This document shows, one piece after another, positions 15,727-25,922 of a stretch of 64,000 nt of DNA. The stretch spans positions 1,912,001-1,976,000 of the forward strand of contig NZ_OY782495.1 of the NCBI RefSeq assembly GCF_963677715.1, given 5' to 3'. The stretch comes from an uncultured Bacteroides sp. (GTDB lineage: Bacteria; Bacteroidota; Bacteroidia; Bacteroidales; Bacteroidaceae). Numbering within the stretch: the first letter of the stretch is position 1; every line of letters begins with the position of its first letter. The notes beneath the pieces are model-generated. The model searched no databases, was not told the DNA's origin, and worked only from the letters and a program-made list of their open reading frames with translations. Position numbers and translations under genes: made by a program.

Positions 15727-18558
15727 ATGAACTTTTCGAAAAACATAGCTATCAACATTATAATGCTACTGACACAAATGGCCGCTGTGGCTTCTCCTAA
15801 ACCACTCGTCATTAATCTCGATAAAGATAAATACAATGCGGCCAACAAAAACTGGTCTATCGGACAAGATGAAAGAGGGGTAATGTATTTCGGTAACGAC
15901 ATAGGGTTGCTGGAGTCTGATGGGATGAGCTGGAATTTGTATCGCATTCCCAATTCACCGATCATAAGAACCATTGCCGTTGCTTCTCACCAAACCATTT
16001 TTACCGGAGGCTTTGAAGAACTGGGGCGATGGGACAGAGATATATCGGGTTCATTAAAATACACCTCCTTAAAAGGATTACTTAAAGAACACAAATTCGA
16101 AAATGAAAACTTTTGGAAAGTATGGATTGTGAAAAACAAAGTATACTTTCAGTCATTCAGTAATATCTATGTATATGACTATCACACACTCAAACCAATT
16201 GGATCTACAAAAAGCTATATCTTCCTGTTAAAGGTCAGAGACCAATACTGGGTACATGAAACTTTCGGGTCCCTATATCGGATAATAAACGATAAACTTT
16301 ATAAAATACCCGGCAGCGAATTGTTTAGCACCACCACTGTAAGGGTTATTTTACCATACGGTAAAAGCCAATACCTTGTAGGTAATTCTGCCGGAGATAT
16401 CTATGTTTACGATGGAAAAACGTTCTCTCTCTGGAACAAGAAATTGAGCTTATTGCTACAAGGAGAAGAGCTGAATTGCGGACTTTATTCAAGTAAACGA
16501 AACACCTATTATCTGGGTACGCAGCTCAACGGACTTTACGAAGTCACAGCCTCGGGAGAGGTGGTTAATCATTTCTCAACAACCAATTCACTTCAAAACA
16601 ATACCATTTTATCTCTTTACGAAGACAATCGCGACAATATCTGGGTAGCCATGGACAGAGGGCTTGCCTACATCCGATACAAAAAAGGATTAAGCTATTA
16701 CAAAGCAACAGACCGCGACGCCGGAGCCGTATATGCGGCTACATTCTGGCACGAGAATCTATTTGTCGGAACCAATCAAGGCGTTTATTACGCTCCTATC
16801 AATAAGCTCAACGACCAGAATATTTTTTCTTCGCTTCAACTCATAAAAGGCACACAAGGACAAGTTTGGTCTTTCTCCGAAATAGAAGGCAGACTCTTTT
16901 TTGCCCACAATAGTGGATTCAAGGAGATTCGTCGGGATTTAAGCGTCGGAGTACCGTATAACATAAACACAGGAGTATTCAAAGCTATTGAGGCAACTAT
17001 AAAAGGAGTGAAGATTTTATTGTTAGCAACGTATAACAATTTGATAATCATTAATACCAAAACAGGTAAATTGCTAAAGATGAAGCAAATAACCGATCCT
17101 ATTATAAATGTAGAAACTGATTATCTGGATAATATATGGTTAGAAACAGTGAGCCACGGAGTATATAAATGCCGATTAAATGATGACCTGACTGCATTCC
17201 GTTATTATTCATACTATGGATACCCAAAAGATAAAACACTGCCGGTTAAGATATCTCTTTTTAAGGCAGGCGGACGCATTATCTTCTTAGGAGACAATAA
17301 GTTTTGGACATATAACGAGAATGGAGACAAGTTAGTGATGGATACTCATTTAAATGAATGCTTCAAATCGATCAGTGACCTGAAACGAATTGTACATATC
17401 CGTAACGAAGAGAGTTGGGCTATAACCGGTTCCGCAGTATATCGGTTTTTTTATGATGGTTACGTCGCTCGAATATTAGAATCTTATAGCGTGGGAGCAG
17501 ACAACCTCTCGCTGATTAATGCTTACGAAAACATTTCGGTTCTCAACGACACGCTATCTATGATATGCCTGGATGCCGGTTTTATACTCCATACATCAGC
17601 AAAGAAGCCTCATGCCCCGGATAATCTTCCGTCTCCCTATCTGGAGTCTGTACATATAAACAGTATAGACGGAAAAACGAATTATCTGGATTTGAAAAAA
17701 GAAACAGAAGTTCCTTATCTGTATAATAACGTAGCTATAAACTTTTCCGTGAATAATGCTTTTGCCCGTAACCTTTATGTAGAGTATCAATTAGAAGGAA
17801 AGGGAGTAGAGACGACTTGGAGTAAGCCTCAACGAATAAACAGCGTTTCCTATGCCCGTTTGCTAAAAGGCGATTACATCTTTAAAGTAAGAGTAACCGA
17901 CGGATTAGGCCATTATTCAGACACAACATTATTCCGCTTTAGTATACTTCCGCCTTGGTATCAAACCATTTGGGCTTATCTATCATACATAGTAATTATC
18001 ATAGCCACGCTGTACCTTACATGGATCATGATTTTACGGAGATACCGCAATATTCACCTGCAAAAGATCAGAGCCCGTGAGTCTAAACACCTCAGAACGA
18101 TGAATGAAAAGCTCCTTCACGAGATAGAAGAAAAAAATGCCGAACTTTTCACGCAAACGTCTTTTATCATTCAAAAGAATGAATTAATTCTGAGATTGAA
18201 AGGAATGGTCGATGATTATTGCGGAAAGAACATCCACAAATCGCTTGTGCCGCTTTACCAGAAGATGAATTCATTACTGAGCAACATGGATACTGAAGAG
18301 GACTGGAAAATGTTCTTAATAAAATTTGAGCAAAAGAATAGTGGATTCTTCAAACATCTCAAAGCAGCACATCCCCAGCTAACCAACAATGATTTAAGGC
18401 TATGCGCCTGCCTAAAACTCAATCTTGAGACCAAAGACATCGCTTCTCTGATGAATTTATCTGTCCGTGCGATAGAGAATAATCGCTACCGACTTCGAAA
18501 AAAGCTCAATCTAAGTCCCGATCAAAACTTAAATGAATATTTTCTCGAGGTAGAATAA
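15727..18558 (+). CDS. Propeller/Y_Y_Y sensor with membrane segment and LuxR-type HTH; probable regulator of the adjacent PUL
   Basis: This 943-residue protein has an N-terminal signal (MNFSKNIAINIIMLLTQMAA). A periplasmic sensor of repeated two-component-regulator propeller blades follows (DNIWVAMDRGLAYIRY, DNIWLETVSHGVY), then a Y_Y_Y domain near 660-735 (YQLEGKGVETTWS). One membrane helix lies near 748-770 and a coiled coil at ~775-830. The C-terminal LuxR-like helix-turn-helix is near 895-930 (TKDIASLMNLSVRAIENNRY). It lacks the histidine kinase and receiver of hybrid two-component systems, so ligand binding must pass directly across the membrane to DNA binding. It precedes a SusC/SusD/GH operon on the same strand, which makes it the likely activator of that PUL. 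Confidence 0.85.
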   Translation: MNFSKNIAINIIMLLTQMAAVASPKPLVINLDKDKYNAANKNWSIGQDERGVMYFGNDIGLLESDGMSWNLYRIPNSPIIRTIAVASHQTIFTGGFEELGRWDRDISGSLKYTSLKGLLKEHKFENENFWKVWIVKNKVYFQSFSNIYVYDYHTLKPIGSTKSYIFLLKVRDQYWVHETFGSLYRIINDKLYKIPGSELFSTTTVRVILPYGKSQYLVGNSAGDIYVYDGKTFSLWNKKLSLLLQGEELNCGLYSSKRNTYYLGTQLNGLYEVTASGEVVNHFSTTNSLQNNTILSLYEDNRDNIWVAMDRGLAYIRYKKGLSYYKATDRDAGAVYAATFWHENLFVGTNQGVYYAPINKLNDQNIFSSLQLIKGTQGQVWSFSEIEGRLFFAHNSGFKEIRRDLSVGVPYNINTGVFKAIEATIKGVKILLLATYNNLIIINTKTGKLLKMKQITDPIINVETDYLDNIWLETVSHGVYKCRLNDDLTAFRYYSYYGYPKDKTLPVKISLFKAGGRIIFLGDNKFWTYNENGDKLVMDTHLNECFKSISDLKRIVHIRNEESWAITGSAVYRFFYDGYVARILESYSVGADNLSLINAYENISVLNDTLSMICLDAGFILHTSAKKPHAPDNLPSPYLESVHINSIDGKTNYLDLKKETEVPYLYNNVAINFSVNNAFARNLYVEYQLEGKGVETTWSKPQRINSVSYARLLKGDYIFKVRVTDGLGHYSDTTLFRFSILPPWYQTIWAYLSYIVIIIATLYLTWIMILRRYRNIHLQKIRARESKHLRTMNEKLLHEIEEKNAELFTQTSFIIQKNELILRLKGMVDDYCGKNIHKSLVPLYQKMNSLLSNMDTEEDWKMFLIKFEQKNSGFFKHLKAAHPQLTNNDLRLCACLKLNLETKDIASLMNLSVRAIENNRYRLRKKLNLSPDQNLNEYFLEVE

Positions 18559-18834
18559 CATTTCATAATTCGCTGTTTTATAGATGCATACATTTTTTTG
18601 AGAGGAAAAAGTGTATGCATCTATATGTTAAATAAAGAAGGTATGTATTCATAATGAATGCTTAAATAGGTGTTTCACTGTTCTACTCCATATATTTGCT
18701 TCCGATCAAGCTGTTTTATCCCATAAGAAAGCTCTTTCAAAGAATAATTCACTAAATCAGGGCCCGGTTTCGAATCCGTTCTGCATGAAATCATATTATG
18801 CATGCAATAGAGGTCTTCATAATGGGAATTACAG
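18559..18834. other. Regulatory gap between regulator and susC
   Basis: This gap contains a long hairpin (18579-18625, listed separately). The rest presumably contains the inducible promoter of the PUL, but I see no clear consensus promoter in it. Confidence 0.4.
18579..18625 (+). terminator. Long hairpin after the regulator gene
   Basis: TATAGATGCATACATTTTTT (18579-18598) pairs with the arm at 18606-18625 over about 20 bp with one mismatch (T opposite G), leaving a 7-nt loop. It lies 20 nt after the regulator stop. It is AT-rich without a clear T-tail outside the stem, so it could be a terminator, an mRNA-stabilising 3' structure, or a binding site. Confidence 0.5.
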
Positions 18835-21800
18835 ATGATCAGAGAGAAGAATAAACATTTGTTAAAATTTAATGCAATTATGAAGAATAAACCTCTAAAA
18901 CATCTTCAAAAGAAGAACGCCATATCATGGCTAAGAAGTCTAACTTTCCTTACTTGTATGTTATTGACATCCTTACCGATGCTTGCTCAAAACAAGACCG
19001 TAACCGGAAAAGTAGTTGATCAACACAATGAGCCTCTTATAGGTGTATCCGTACTTGTGAAAGGCACAACAAACGGAGTTATCACAGATTTGGACGGGCA
19101 GTACACTATTCAGGTTTCACCAAGAGCAGTACTTGAATTTTCGTATGTAGGCATGACCAAGCAAACCATTCAGGTAGGCTCGCAAACCACTATTAATGTA
19201 AGCATGAAAGACGATGTCACCCTTTTGGCCGAAACAGTCGTAATCGGTTATGGTAGTGCAAAAAAAAGAGACCTCACCGGTTCTATTGCTAACGTAAAAG
19301 GAGATGAGATAGCTAATAAACCTTCAACAAACCCTCTCTCCTCCTTACAAGGGAAAATCGCCGGCGTACAGATAGTAAACTCGGGACGTGCCGGAGCCGA
19401 TCCCGAAATTCGTATTCGTGGTACAAACTCAATTAATGGTTTCACTCCGCTCTACATTGTTGACGGATTGTTTAATGATAACATCAACTTCCTCAATCCA
19501 TCGGACATTGAGTCTATGGAAATATTAAAAGATCCCTCTTCATTGGCCATTTTCGGTGTACGCGGAGCCAACGGTGTTATTATTGTAACCACCAAGAAAG
19601 CCAAAGAAGGGCAAACGCTGGTTAATATCAACAGTTCCTTCGGATGGAAGAAAGTGGTCGATAAAATAGACATGGCCAACGCGGCACAGTTCAAAGAATT
19701 ATATAATGAACAAATGGCTAATCAAGGCACGCCACTATTCGACTTCTCGGATTGGAATGCAGATACTGATTGGCAGAATGAGATTTTCCAAACCGGTTTT
19801 ATGACAAATAACAATATCAGCATCACCGGCGCTTCGGATAAACACAGTTTTTATATGGGTGTAGGTTATACTACCGAGCAAGGTAATATTCTGAATGAAA
19901 AATTCAGTAAACTTACAATCAATGTAAGCAATGACTATAAAATTAAAGATTACATGAAAGTAGGCTTCCAGTTTAACGGGGCCCGTACATTGCCTACTGA
20001 CGCCAAGGATGTACTTGATGCACTGGGTGCTGCCCCTGTAACACCGGTATACAATGATGAGTACCAATTGTACACTTCTCTTCCTGATTTTCAAAAAGCT
20101 CAGATGCTCAACCCGATGGTAGACATCGCTCTGAAAGCAAACACCACACGTGCCGAAAACTATCGTGGAACAGGTAACATCTACGGAGAAATTGATTTCT
20201 TGAAGCACTTCACGTTCAAAGCCATGTTTTCCATGGATTATGCGTCGAACAGTAGCCGTACATACGTTCCTCTGCTTCAGGTATATGATGCAGAGGCGTC
20301 CGGTAACATCGTAACTCTCGGAAGCAAACAAACCGAAGTCAGCCAACTCAAACAGAACGAAGTTAAAGTACAGAGTGACTATTTGTTGACATACGCAAAC
20401 ACCTTCGGCGATCACAGCCTTACAGCTACAGCCGGATTTACCACCTACTATAACTCATTGGGAGAATTAGAAGGTGCCCGTACACAAGGTAGTGGCTTGG
20501 CTATTGCCAATGATCCTGATAAATGGTATGTAAGTATCGGAGATGCGGGAACGGCAACTAACGGAAGCACTCAATGGGAACGATCTACCGTATCAGCTTT
20601 AGCCCGCATAATATACAGTTACAAAGGGAAATACCTTTTCAACGGTTCTTTCCGTCGTGACGGATCTTCTGCATTTACATATACCGGCAATGAATGGCAA
20701 AACTTTTATTCAGTAGGTGGCGGATGGCTTCTGTCGGAAGAGAACTTTATGAAAAATCAAAGCTTCTTCAACATGTTAAAGCTCAAAGGTTCTTGGGGTA
20801 CACTGGGTAATCAAAACATGGATACAGCTTATCCGGCCGAACCTCTGCTCGAAAGCAGTTCTTCTGCTGTGTTCGGCACTAATGAGACCATTTATCCCGG
20901 CTACCAGTTAGCCTATCTGCCCAATGCTAAATTGCGTTGGGAGAAAGTAGAAGCATGGGAAGCTGGTTTGGAAGCCAACATGCTGCACAACCGCTTGCAT
21001 TTTGAAGGGGTCTATTACAAGAAAAACACCAAAGATTTGCTGGCCAAAGTTCCCGGACTTTCGGGTACCGTACCAGGTATCGGAAATCTCGGACAAATAG
21101 AGAATAAAGGGGTAGAAATGTCCATTTCATGGAGAGATCAAATAGGAAACTGGGGTTATAACGTAAGCGGTAACCTAACTACAATAAAGAATAAGGTAGT
21201 AAGCTTGGTACAAGAAGGATACTCCATCATTGACGGAGATAAGAGCCAAAGCTATACCATGGCAGGTTATCCTATCGGTTATTTCTACGGATATAAAGTT
21301 GCCGGCATTTATCAATCGGACGCTGATGTAGCTAACTCTCCTAAAAACACATTAGCTGCAGTAACTCCCGGCGATTTAAAGTTTGCTGATGTAAATGGTG
21401 ACGATCAGATTACAACAGCAGATCGTACCATCATTGGTAACCCTACTCCTGACTTCACTTACGGACTTTCATTAGGAGTATCATATAAGAACTTTGATCT
21501 CAGTGTAGACATGATGGGACAATACGGAAACGAGATTTACCGCAGCTGGGATAGTTATAACTGGTCGCAATTTAACTTTATGGCCGGGCGCATGAACCGC
21601 TGGCACGGAGAAGGGACATCAAACAGCGAACCTATTCTTAATACCACACATACCATCAACAATTCTATTTCAAATTATTACATTGAAGATGGCAGTTTCT
21701 TCAGAATCAGAAACGTGCAGCTGGCTTATAACTTCAACAAAGATTTGCTTCAGAAAATCCATTTACAGGCACTTAAGCTCTATGTAAATGCGCAAAACCT

Positions 21801-21927
21801 GAAAACATGGAAGAACAATACCGGATACACTCCCGAATTGGGAGGTACAGCAACGGCATTTGGTATTGATAATGGCAGCTATCCTATGCCCGCTATTTAT
21901 ACATTTGGCATAAACCTGACTTTCTAA
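18835..21927 (+). CDS. SusC/RagA-family TonB-linked outer-membrane transporter
   Basis: This 1030-residue protein imports oligosaccharides across the outer membrane with its SusD partner, powered by TonB/ExbBD. A signal peptide ends near LLTSLPMLAQ. A carboxypeptidase-regulatory-like domain follows (TVTGKVVDQHNEPLIGVSVL), then a plug with IRIRGTNSINGFTPLYIVDG and the conserved SusC motif AIFGVRGANGVIIVTTKK. A 22-stranded-type barrel extends to the C-terminal aromatic strand (YTFGINLTF). Two in-frame starts exist; the second ATG at 18880 gives a more typical N-terminus (MKNKPLKHLQ) and may be the real one. The susD gene follows after 18 nt. Confidence 0.93.
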   Translation: MIREKNKHLLKFNAIMKNKPLKHLQKKNAISWLRSLTFLTCMLLTSLPMLAQNKTVTGKVVDQHNEPLIGVSVLVKGTTNGVITDLDGQYTIQVSPRAVLEFSYVGMTKQTIQVGSQTTINVSMKDDVTLLAETVVIGYGSAKKRDLTGSIANVKGDEIANKPSTNPLSSLQGKIAGVQIVNSGRAGADPEIRIRGTNSINGFTPLYIVDGLFNDNINFLNPSDIESMEILKDPSSLAIFGVRGANGVIIVTTKKAKEGQTLVNINSSFGWKKVVDKIDMANAAQFKELYNEQMANQGTPLFDFSDWNADTDWQNEIFQTGFMTNNNISITGASDKHSFYMGVGYTTEQGNILNEKFSKLTINVSNDYKIKDYMKVGFQFNGARTLPTDAKDVLDALGAAPVTPVYNDEYQLYTSLPDFQKAQMLNPMVDIALKANTTRAENYRGTGNIYGEIDFLKHFTFKAMFSMDYASNSSRTYVPLLQVYDAEASGNIVTLGSKQTEVSQLKQNEVKVQSDYLLTYANTFGDHSLTATAGFTTYYNSLGELEGARTQGSGLAIANDPDKWYVSIGDAGTATNGSTQWERSTVSALARIIYSYKGKYLFNGSFRRDGSSAFTYTGNEWQNFYSVGGGWLLSEENFMKNQSFFNMLKLKGSWGTLGNQNMDTAYPAEPLLESSSSAVFGTNETIYPGYQLAYLPNAKLRWEKVEAWEAGLEANMLHNRLHFEGVYYKKNTKDLLAKVPGLSGTVPGIGNLGQIENKGVEMSISWRDQIGNWGYNVSGNLTTIKNKVVSLVQEGYSIIDGDKSQSYTMAGYPIGYFYGYKVAGIYQSDADVANSPKNTLAAVTPGDLKFADVNGDDQITTADRTIIGNPTPDFTYGLSLGVSYKNFDLSVDMMGQYGNEIYRSWDSYNWSQFNFMAGRMNRWHGEGTSNSEPILNTTHTINNSISNYYIEDGSFFRIRNVQLAYNFNKDLLQKIHLQALKLYVNAQNLKTWKNNTGYTPELGGTATAFGIDNGSYPMPAIYTFGINLTF

Positions 21928-21945
21928 CTTATAAAAAATAGAATC

Positions 21946-23469
21946 ATGAAACGAAAAAAATATATGTTAGCATTGCTCGTGGCATCCTTTATGATAACCG
22001 TCACAGGATGTAACGACTTTCTTGACCGGAGTCCGGAAGGGGAATTCACCGAAGACGATGCGCCCGGAGGAAGCCTCGAAGGGCAAGTATTCAGTATCTA
22101 CACCATGATGCGTAGTTACAACATCACCGCGGGAATTCCTGCATTTGCCGTTCATTGCTTCCGCTCTGAAGATTCAGAAAAAGGAAGTACCGCTTCTGAC
22201 GGAGCCGACCAGGCTGCTATGTTTGACGATTTTCTTTATACAACCAATAACGGTGTAGTAGATGCATACTGGTCGCAGAATTATTCAATTATTTATCAAT
22301 GTAACTCTGTTATAGACGACATTAATACGACTGAATTTACCGATACGCTGAATACGATGCGCAACAAAGGAGAAGTTCTGTTCTTCCGCGCATATGCCTA
22401 TTTCAATTTGGTAAGAGCATTTGGCGAAGTTCCTTTGGTTAACTTTAAAATAACAGATGCATCACAAGCCAACATAGCCAAAACATCGGTTGATTCAATC
22501 TACAAACAAATTGATGCCGACCTCACGGAGGCAGAAGCACGACTTCCCCGGGAATGGACGGATGAATATAAAGGACGATTGACCTGGGGAGCAGCAAGAG
22601 CCCTTCATGCCCGTACTTATATGATGCGCAACGATTGGGATAATATGCACAAAGCCGCCACGGATGTAATGAGTTCAGGGTTGTATGATTTAAATACACC
22701 TTACGACAAAATATTTACCGACGCAGGAGAAAACAGTAGTGAATCTGTCTTTGAACTTCAATGCACCGCTACCGCTTCGCTTCCCGAAAGTACCACCATC
22801 GGAAGTCAATTCTGTCAAGTACAAGGAGTCAGAGGAGCCGGAGATTGGAACCTGGGCTGGGGATGGCACATGGGAACCAAAGAAATGGGTGAGGCTTTTG
22901 AACCGGGTGACCCTCGTAAAGATGCCACTCTATTATACTTTAGAAGATCTGAGAGTGATCCTATTACAGCAGCCAATACAAACAAACCTTATGGTGAATC
23001 TCCCGTATCACTGGCAGACGGGGCTTACTTCAACAAGAAAGCATATACAGATCCGGCCAAACGTGCAGAATTCACAAATTCAGGTTTCTGGGTAAACATT
23101 CGTCTGATACGCTATGCCGATGTTGTACTGATGGCTGCCGAATCGGCTAATGAACTGGGATTAACATCGGAAGCATTAGCTGATCTAGAGATGGTTCGCT
23201 TCCGTGCCCGCGGAGGAGATGAGTCTGTTCTGCCCAAAGTTACCACGACCGATCAGAATGAACTTCGCAATGCCATTCGCCACGAACGCCGTGTGGAACT
23301 GGGATTGGAGTTTGATCGTTTCTACGACCTTGTTCGCTGGGGAATAGCTGCCGATGTATTGCATGCAGCCGGCAAAACAAACTATCAGGATAAGAACAAA
23401 TACTTCCCTGTACCACAAAACGAAATAGATAAGTCAAAAGGTATATTAGTACAAAACCCTGAATATTAA
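21946..23469 (+). CDS. SusD/RagB-family surface glycan-binding lipoprotein
   Basis: This 507-residue lipoprotein has the lipobox MITVTGC (Cys22) followed directly by NDFLDRSPEGEF, the typical SusD start. TPR-like helices appear in the N-terminal half (RAYAYFNLVRAFGEVPLV), and the RagB C-terminal domain contains RHERRVELGLEFDRFYDLVRWG, the most conserved SusD signature. It caps the SusC barrel at the cell surface and delivers bound oligosaccharides. Genes downstream suggest its ligand is a beta-1,2-glucan. A perfect 16-bp hairpin follows the stop codon, separating it from the enzyme genes. Confidence 0.93.
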   Translation: MKRKKYMLALLVASFMITVTGCNDFLDRSPEGEFTEDDAPGGSLEGQVFSIYTMMRSYNITAGIPAFAVHCFRSEDSEKGSTASDGADQAAMFDDFLYTTNNGVVDAYWSQNYSIIYQCNSVIDDINTTEFTDTLNTMRNKGEVLFFRAYAYFNLVRAFGEVPLVNFKITDASQANIAKTSVDSIYKQIDADLTEAEARLPREWTDEYKGRLTWGAARALHARTYMMRNDWDNMHKAATDVMSSGLYDLNTPYDKIFTDAGENSSESVFELQCTATASLPESTTIGSQFCQVQGVRGAGDWNLGWGWHMGTKEMGEAFEPGDPRKDATLLYFRRSESDPITAANTNKPYGESPVSLADGAYFNKKAYTDPAKRAEFTNSGFWVNIRLIRYADVVLMAAESANELGLTSEALADLEMVRFRARGGDESVLPKVTTTDQNELRNAIRHERRVELGLEFDRFYDLVRWGIAADVLHAAGKTNYQDKNKYFPVPQNEIDKSKGILVQNPEY

Positions 23470-23479
23470 CCACCTATAT

Positions 23480-23526
23480 ATCATTAGAGAGGCTTGAGAG
23501 TAAATCAAAAAAGCCTCTCTAATGAT
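23480..23526 (+). terminator. Perfect 16-bp hairpin between susD and the GH3 gene
   Basis: ATCATTAGAGAGGCTT (23480-23495) pairs perfectly with AAGCCTCTCTAATGAT (23511-23526) around a 15-nt loop, followed by TTTCATTCATT. It may partially terminate transcription or protect the abundant susCD mRNA 3' end, so that the enzyme genes are expressed at a lower level. Confidence 0.6.
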
Positions 23527-23615
23527 TTCATTCATTCAGGAAACATTTACAGGATAGCTTCCGGACATGAAAGAGACAAAAACCGGTAGCAATAAGTCAT
23601 CAAAAAGAACCCGTT

Positions 23616-25910
23616 ATGAAACAGTTTTCACATAGGAATATTGTATTCGTTTTTTTATTGGTAACAGCCACTATAAGCCTACAAGCACAAAAGCCACCAC
23701 AAGATATGAATCGCTTCATCGACAACTTGATGAAGAAGATGACACTGGATGAGAAAATAGGCCAACTCAATCTGCCTGTAAGCGGAGAAATTATCACCGG
23801 ACAGGCTAAGAGCAGCGATGTGGCAAAACAAATACGCAAAGGACAGGTAGGCGGATTATTTAATCTTAAGGGGGTAAGCAAAATCAGAGATGTACAGAAG
23901 TTGGCCGTAGAAGAAAGCCGACTGGGTATTCCTTTACTCTTCGGCATGGATGTGGTTCACGGATATGAAACGGCATTCCCTATTCCATTGGGATTATCCT
24001 GCACATGGGATATGAGTGCCATTGAACAATCGGCCCGTATTGCGGCGACTGAAGCAAGTGCCGATGGCATCTGCTGGACTTTCAGTCCGATGGTAGATAT
24101 CAGTCGGGATGCCCGCTGGGGACGATTCTCGGAAGGCAGCGGTGAAGACCCGTTTCTTGGGGCTGCAATAGCCAGAGCAATGGTAGAAGGATATCAGGGA
24201 AAAGACATGAACAGCAATAATGAGATTATGGCTTGTGTAAAGCATTTCGCACTCTACGGTGCAGTTGAAGCCGGCCGGGATTATAATACGGTGGATATGA
24301 GTAAAAGCCGCATGTATAACGAATATTTACCTCCATACAAAGCAGCCGTTGAAGCAGGCGCCGGAAGTGTAATGGCTTCTTTTAACGAGATAAACGGAGT
24401 TCCGGCAACCGCTAATAAATGGTTACTGACCGATTTACTTCGCAATCAGTGGAGATTCAATGGTTTTGTAGTAAGCGACTTTACCGGCATTTCCGAGATG
24501 ATAAACCATGGCATAGGCAATTTACAAACAGTATCTGCCCGGGCACTAAATGCCGGAACAGATATGGATATGGTTAGTGATGGCTTTATCGGTACGCTGG
24601 AACAATCGCTGAAAGAGGGTAAGGTATCCGAAGAAACCATCAACACTGCCTGCCGACGTATTCTTGAAGCAAAATACAAATTGGGGTTATTTGATAATCC
24701 TTATAAATATTGCGACGTGAAGCGTCCCGCTAAAGAGATTTTTACTACTGAACATCGGGCCGTTGCCCGCAAAATAGCTTCGGAAAGCTTTGTATTGCTA
24801 AAAAACGAAAACCAAACACTGCCACTACACAAACAAGGTACAATAGCTGTTGTAGGCCCGTTGGCCAATACCCGCTCTAATATGGTGGGTACCTGGAGCG
24901 TAGCTGCCCAACTAGATAAAGCCCCTTCTTTGGTAGAAGGATTGAAAGAGGTGGTGGGCAAGAAAGCGAATATTGTTTATGCCAAGGGCAGTAACCTGAT
25001 GAGCGACAGTGCTTACGAGAATCGTGCTACGATGTTTGGACGGAGCTTAAACAGAGATAACCGCACCGATAAGGAGTTATTGGAAGAAGCGTTAAAAGTA
25101 TCGGCCAATGCGGATGTGATTGTAGCTGCCCTGGGCGAATCATCGGAGATGAGCGGAGAAAGCAGTTGCCGTACCAATCTGGATATGCCGGACACGCAAC
25201 ATGCTTTATTGAAAGCTTTGCTTGAAACCGGCAAACCAGTAGTTCTGGTCCTTTTCACCGGTCGGCCTGTAGTGCTGACCTGGGAGAATGAACATGTTCC
25301 CGCCATATTAAACGTATGGTTTGGAGGTAGTGAAGCAGCAGGTGCTATTGGCGATGTACTCTTCGGCGATGTGAACCCTAGCGGTAAACTAACTTCCACT
25401 TTCCCTCAAAATGTAGGCCAGTTACCTCTTTACTACAGCCACAAGAACACCGGTCGCCCTCTAGTCGAAGGACATTGGTTTGAGAAGTTCCGCAGCAACT
25501 ACCTAGATGTAAGCAATGATCCGCTTTACCCTTTTGGCTTCGGACTAAGCTATACTACATTTACTTATAGCGATGTTTCGCTCAGTTCTTCAACCATGAA
25601 TATGAACGGAGAGCTAACGGCATCTGTAACAGTAACCAACACCGGCGATAGAGATGGCAACGAAGTGGTGCAATTATATCTCCACGATCTGGTAGGCAGC
25701 ATCACCCGTCCGGTAAAGGAGCTTAAGGGTTTCCAAAGGATCTTCCTCAAAGCCGGTGAGTCTAAACAAATATCTTTCAAAATTACACCGAAATTATTGA
25801 AGTTCTACAATGAGAACTTGCAGTTTGTTTGCGAACCGGGCGATTTTGATGTGATGATTGGAGGTAATAGTCGTGATGTAAAGACTACACGTTTTACACT
25901 TAACCAATAA
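23616..25910 (+). CDS. GH3 beta-glucosidase (BglX-like), likely acting on sophoro-oligosaccharides
   Basis: This 764-residue periplasmic enzyme has a cleavable signal (VFLLVTATISLQAQ). The (beta/alpha)8 domain holds RWGRFSEGSGEDPFL, VKHFALYGAVEAGRDYN and the nucleophile Asp288 in GFVVSDFTG; in most GH3 enzymes the next residue is Trp, here Phe. The alpha/beta sandwich domain contains GESSEMSGESSCRTNLDMP with the probable acid/base Glu, and a C-terminal fibronectin-III-like domain follows (VTVTNTGDRDGNEVVQLYLH). It releases glucose from beta-gluco-oligosaccharides. Specificity for beta-1,2 linkages is inferred from the adjacent GH144-like gene; GH3 beta-1,2-glucosidases are known from Bacteroides. 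The next gene begins 12 nt later. Confidence 0.9.
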   Translation: MKQFSHRNIVFVFLLVTATISLQAQKPPQDMNRFIDNLMKKMTLDEKIGQLNLPVSGEIITGQAKSSDVAKQIRKGQVGGLFNLKGVSKIRDVQKLAVEESRLGIPLLFGMDVVHGYETAFPIPLGLSCTWDMSAIEQSARIAATEASADGICWTFSPMVDISRDARWGRFSEGSGEDPFLGAAIARAMVEGYQGKDMNSNNEIMACVKHFALYGAVEAGRDYNTVDMSKSRMYNEYLPPYKAAVEAGAGSVMASFNEINGVPATANKWLLTDLLRNQWRFNGFVVSDFTGISEMINHGIGNLQTVSARALNAGTDMDMVSDGFIGTLEQSLKEGKVSEETINTACRRILEAKYKLGLFDNPYKYCDVKRPAKEIFTTEHRAVARKIASESFVLLKNENQTLPLHKQGTIAVVGPLANTRSNMVGTWSVAAQLDKAPSLVEGLKEVVGKKANIVYAKGSNLMSDSAYENRATMFGRSLNRDNRTDKELLEEALKVSANADVIVAALGESSEMSGESSCRTNLDMPDTQHALLKALLETGKPVVLVLFTGRPVVLTWENEHVPAILNVWFGGSEAAGAIGDVLFGDVNPSGKLTSTFPQNVGQLPLYYSHKNTGRPLVEGHWFEKFRSNYLDVSNDPLYPFGFGLSYTTFTYSDVSLSSSTMNMNGELTASVTVTNTGDRDGNEVVQLYLHDLVGSITRPVKELKGFQRIFLKAGESKQISFKITPKLLKFYNENLQFVCEPGDFDVMIGGNSRDVKTTRFTLNQ

Positions 25911-25922
25911 ACAGGATAAAGC

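Noticed and set aside
18755-18790. tRNA-like T-arm sequence GGTTTCGAATCC upstream of susC
   Set aside because: The flanks do not form an acceptor stem, anticodon arm or D arm, and the T stem pairs poorly. It is probably chance.
19735-20415. 226-codon minus-strand frame inside susC
   Set aside because: It is a shadow of the SusC gene; the translation has no domain features.
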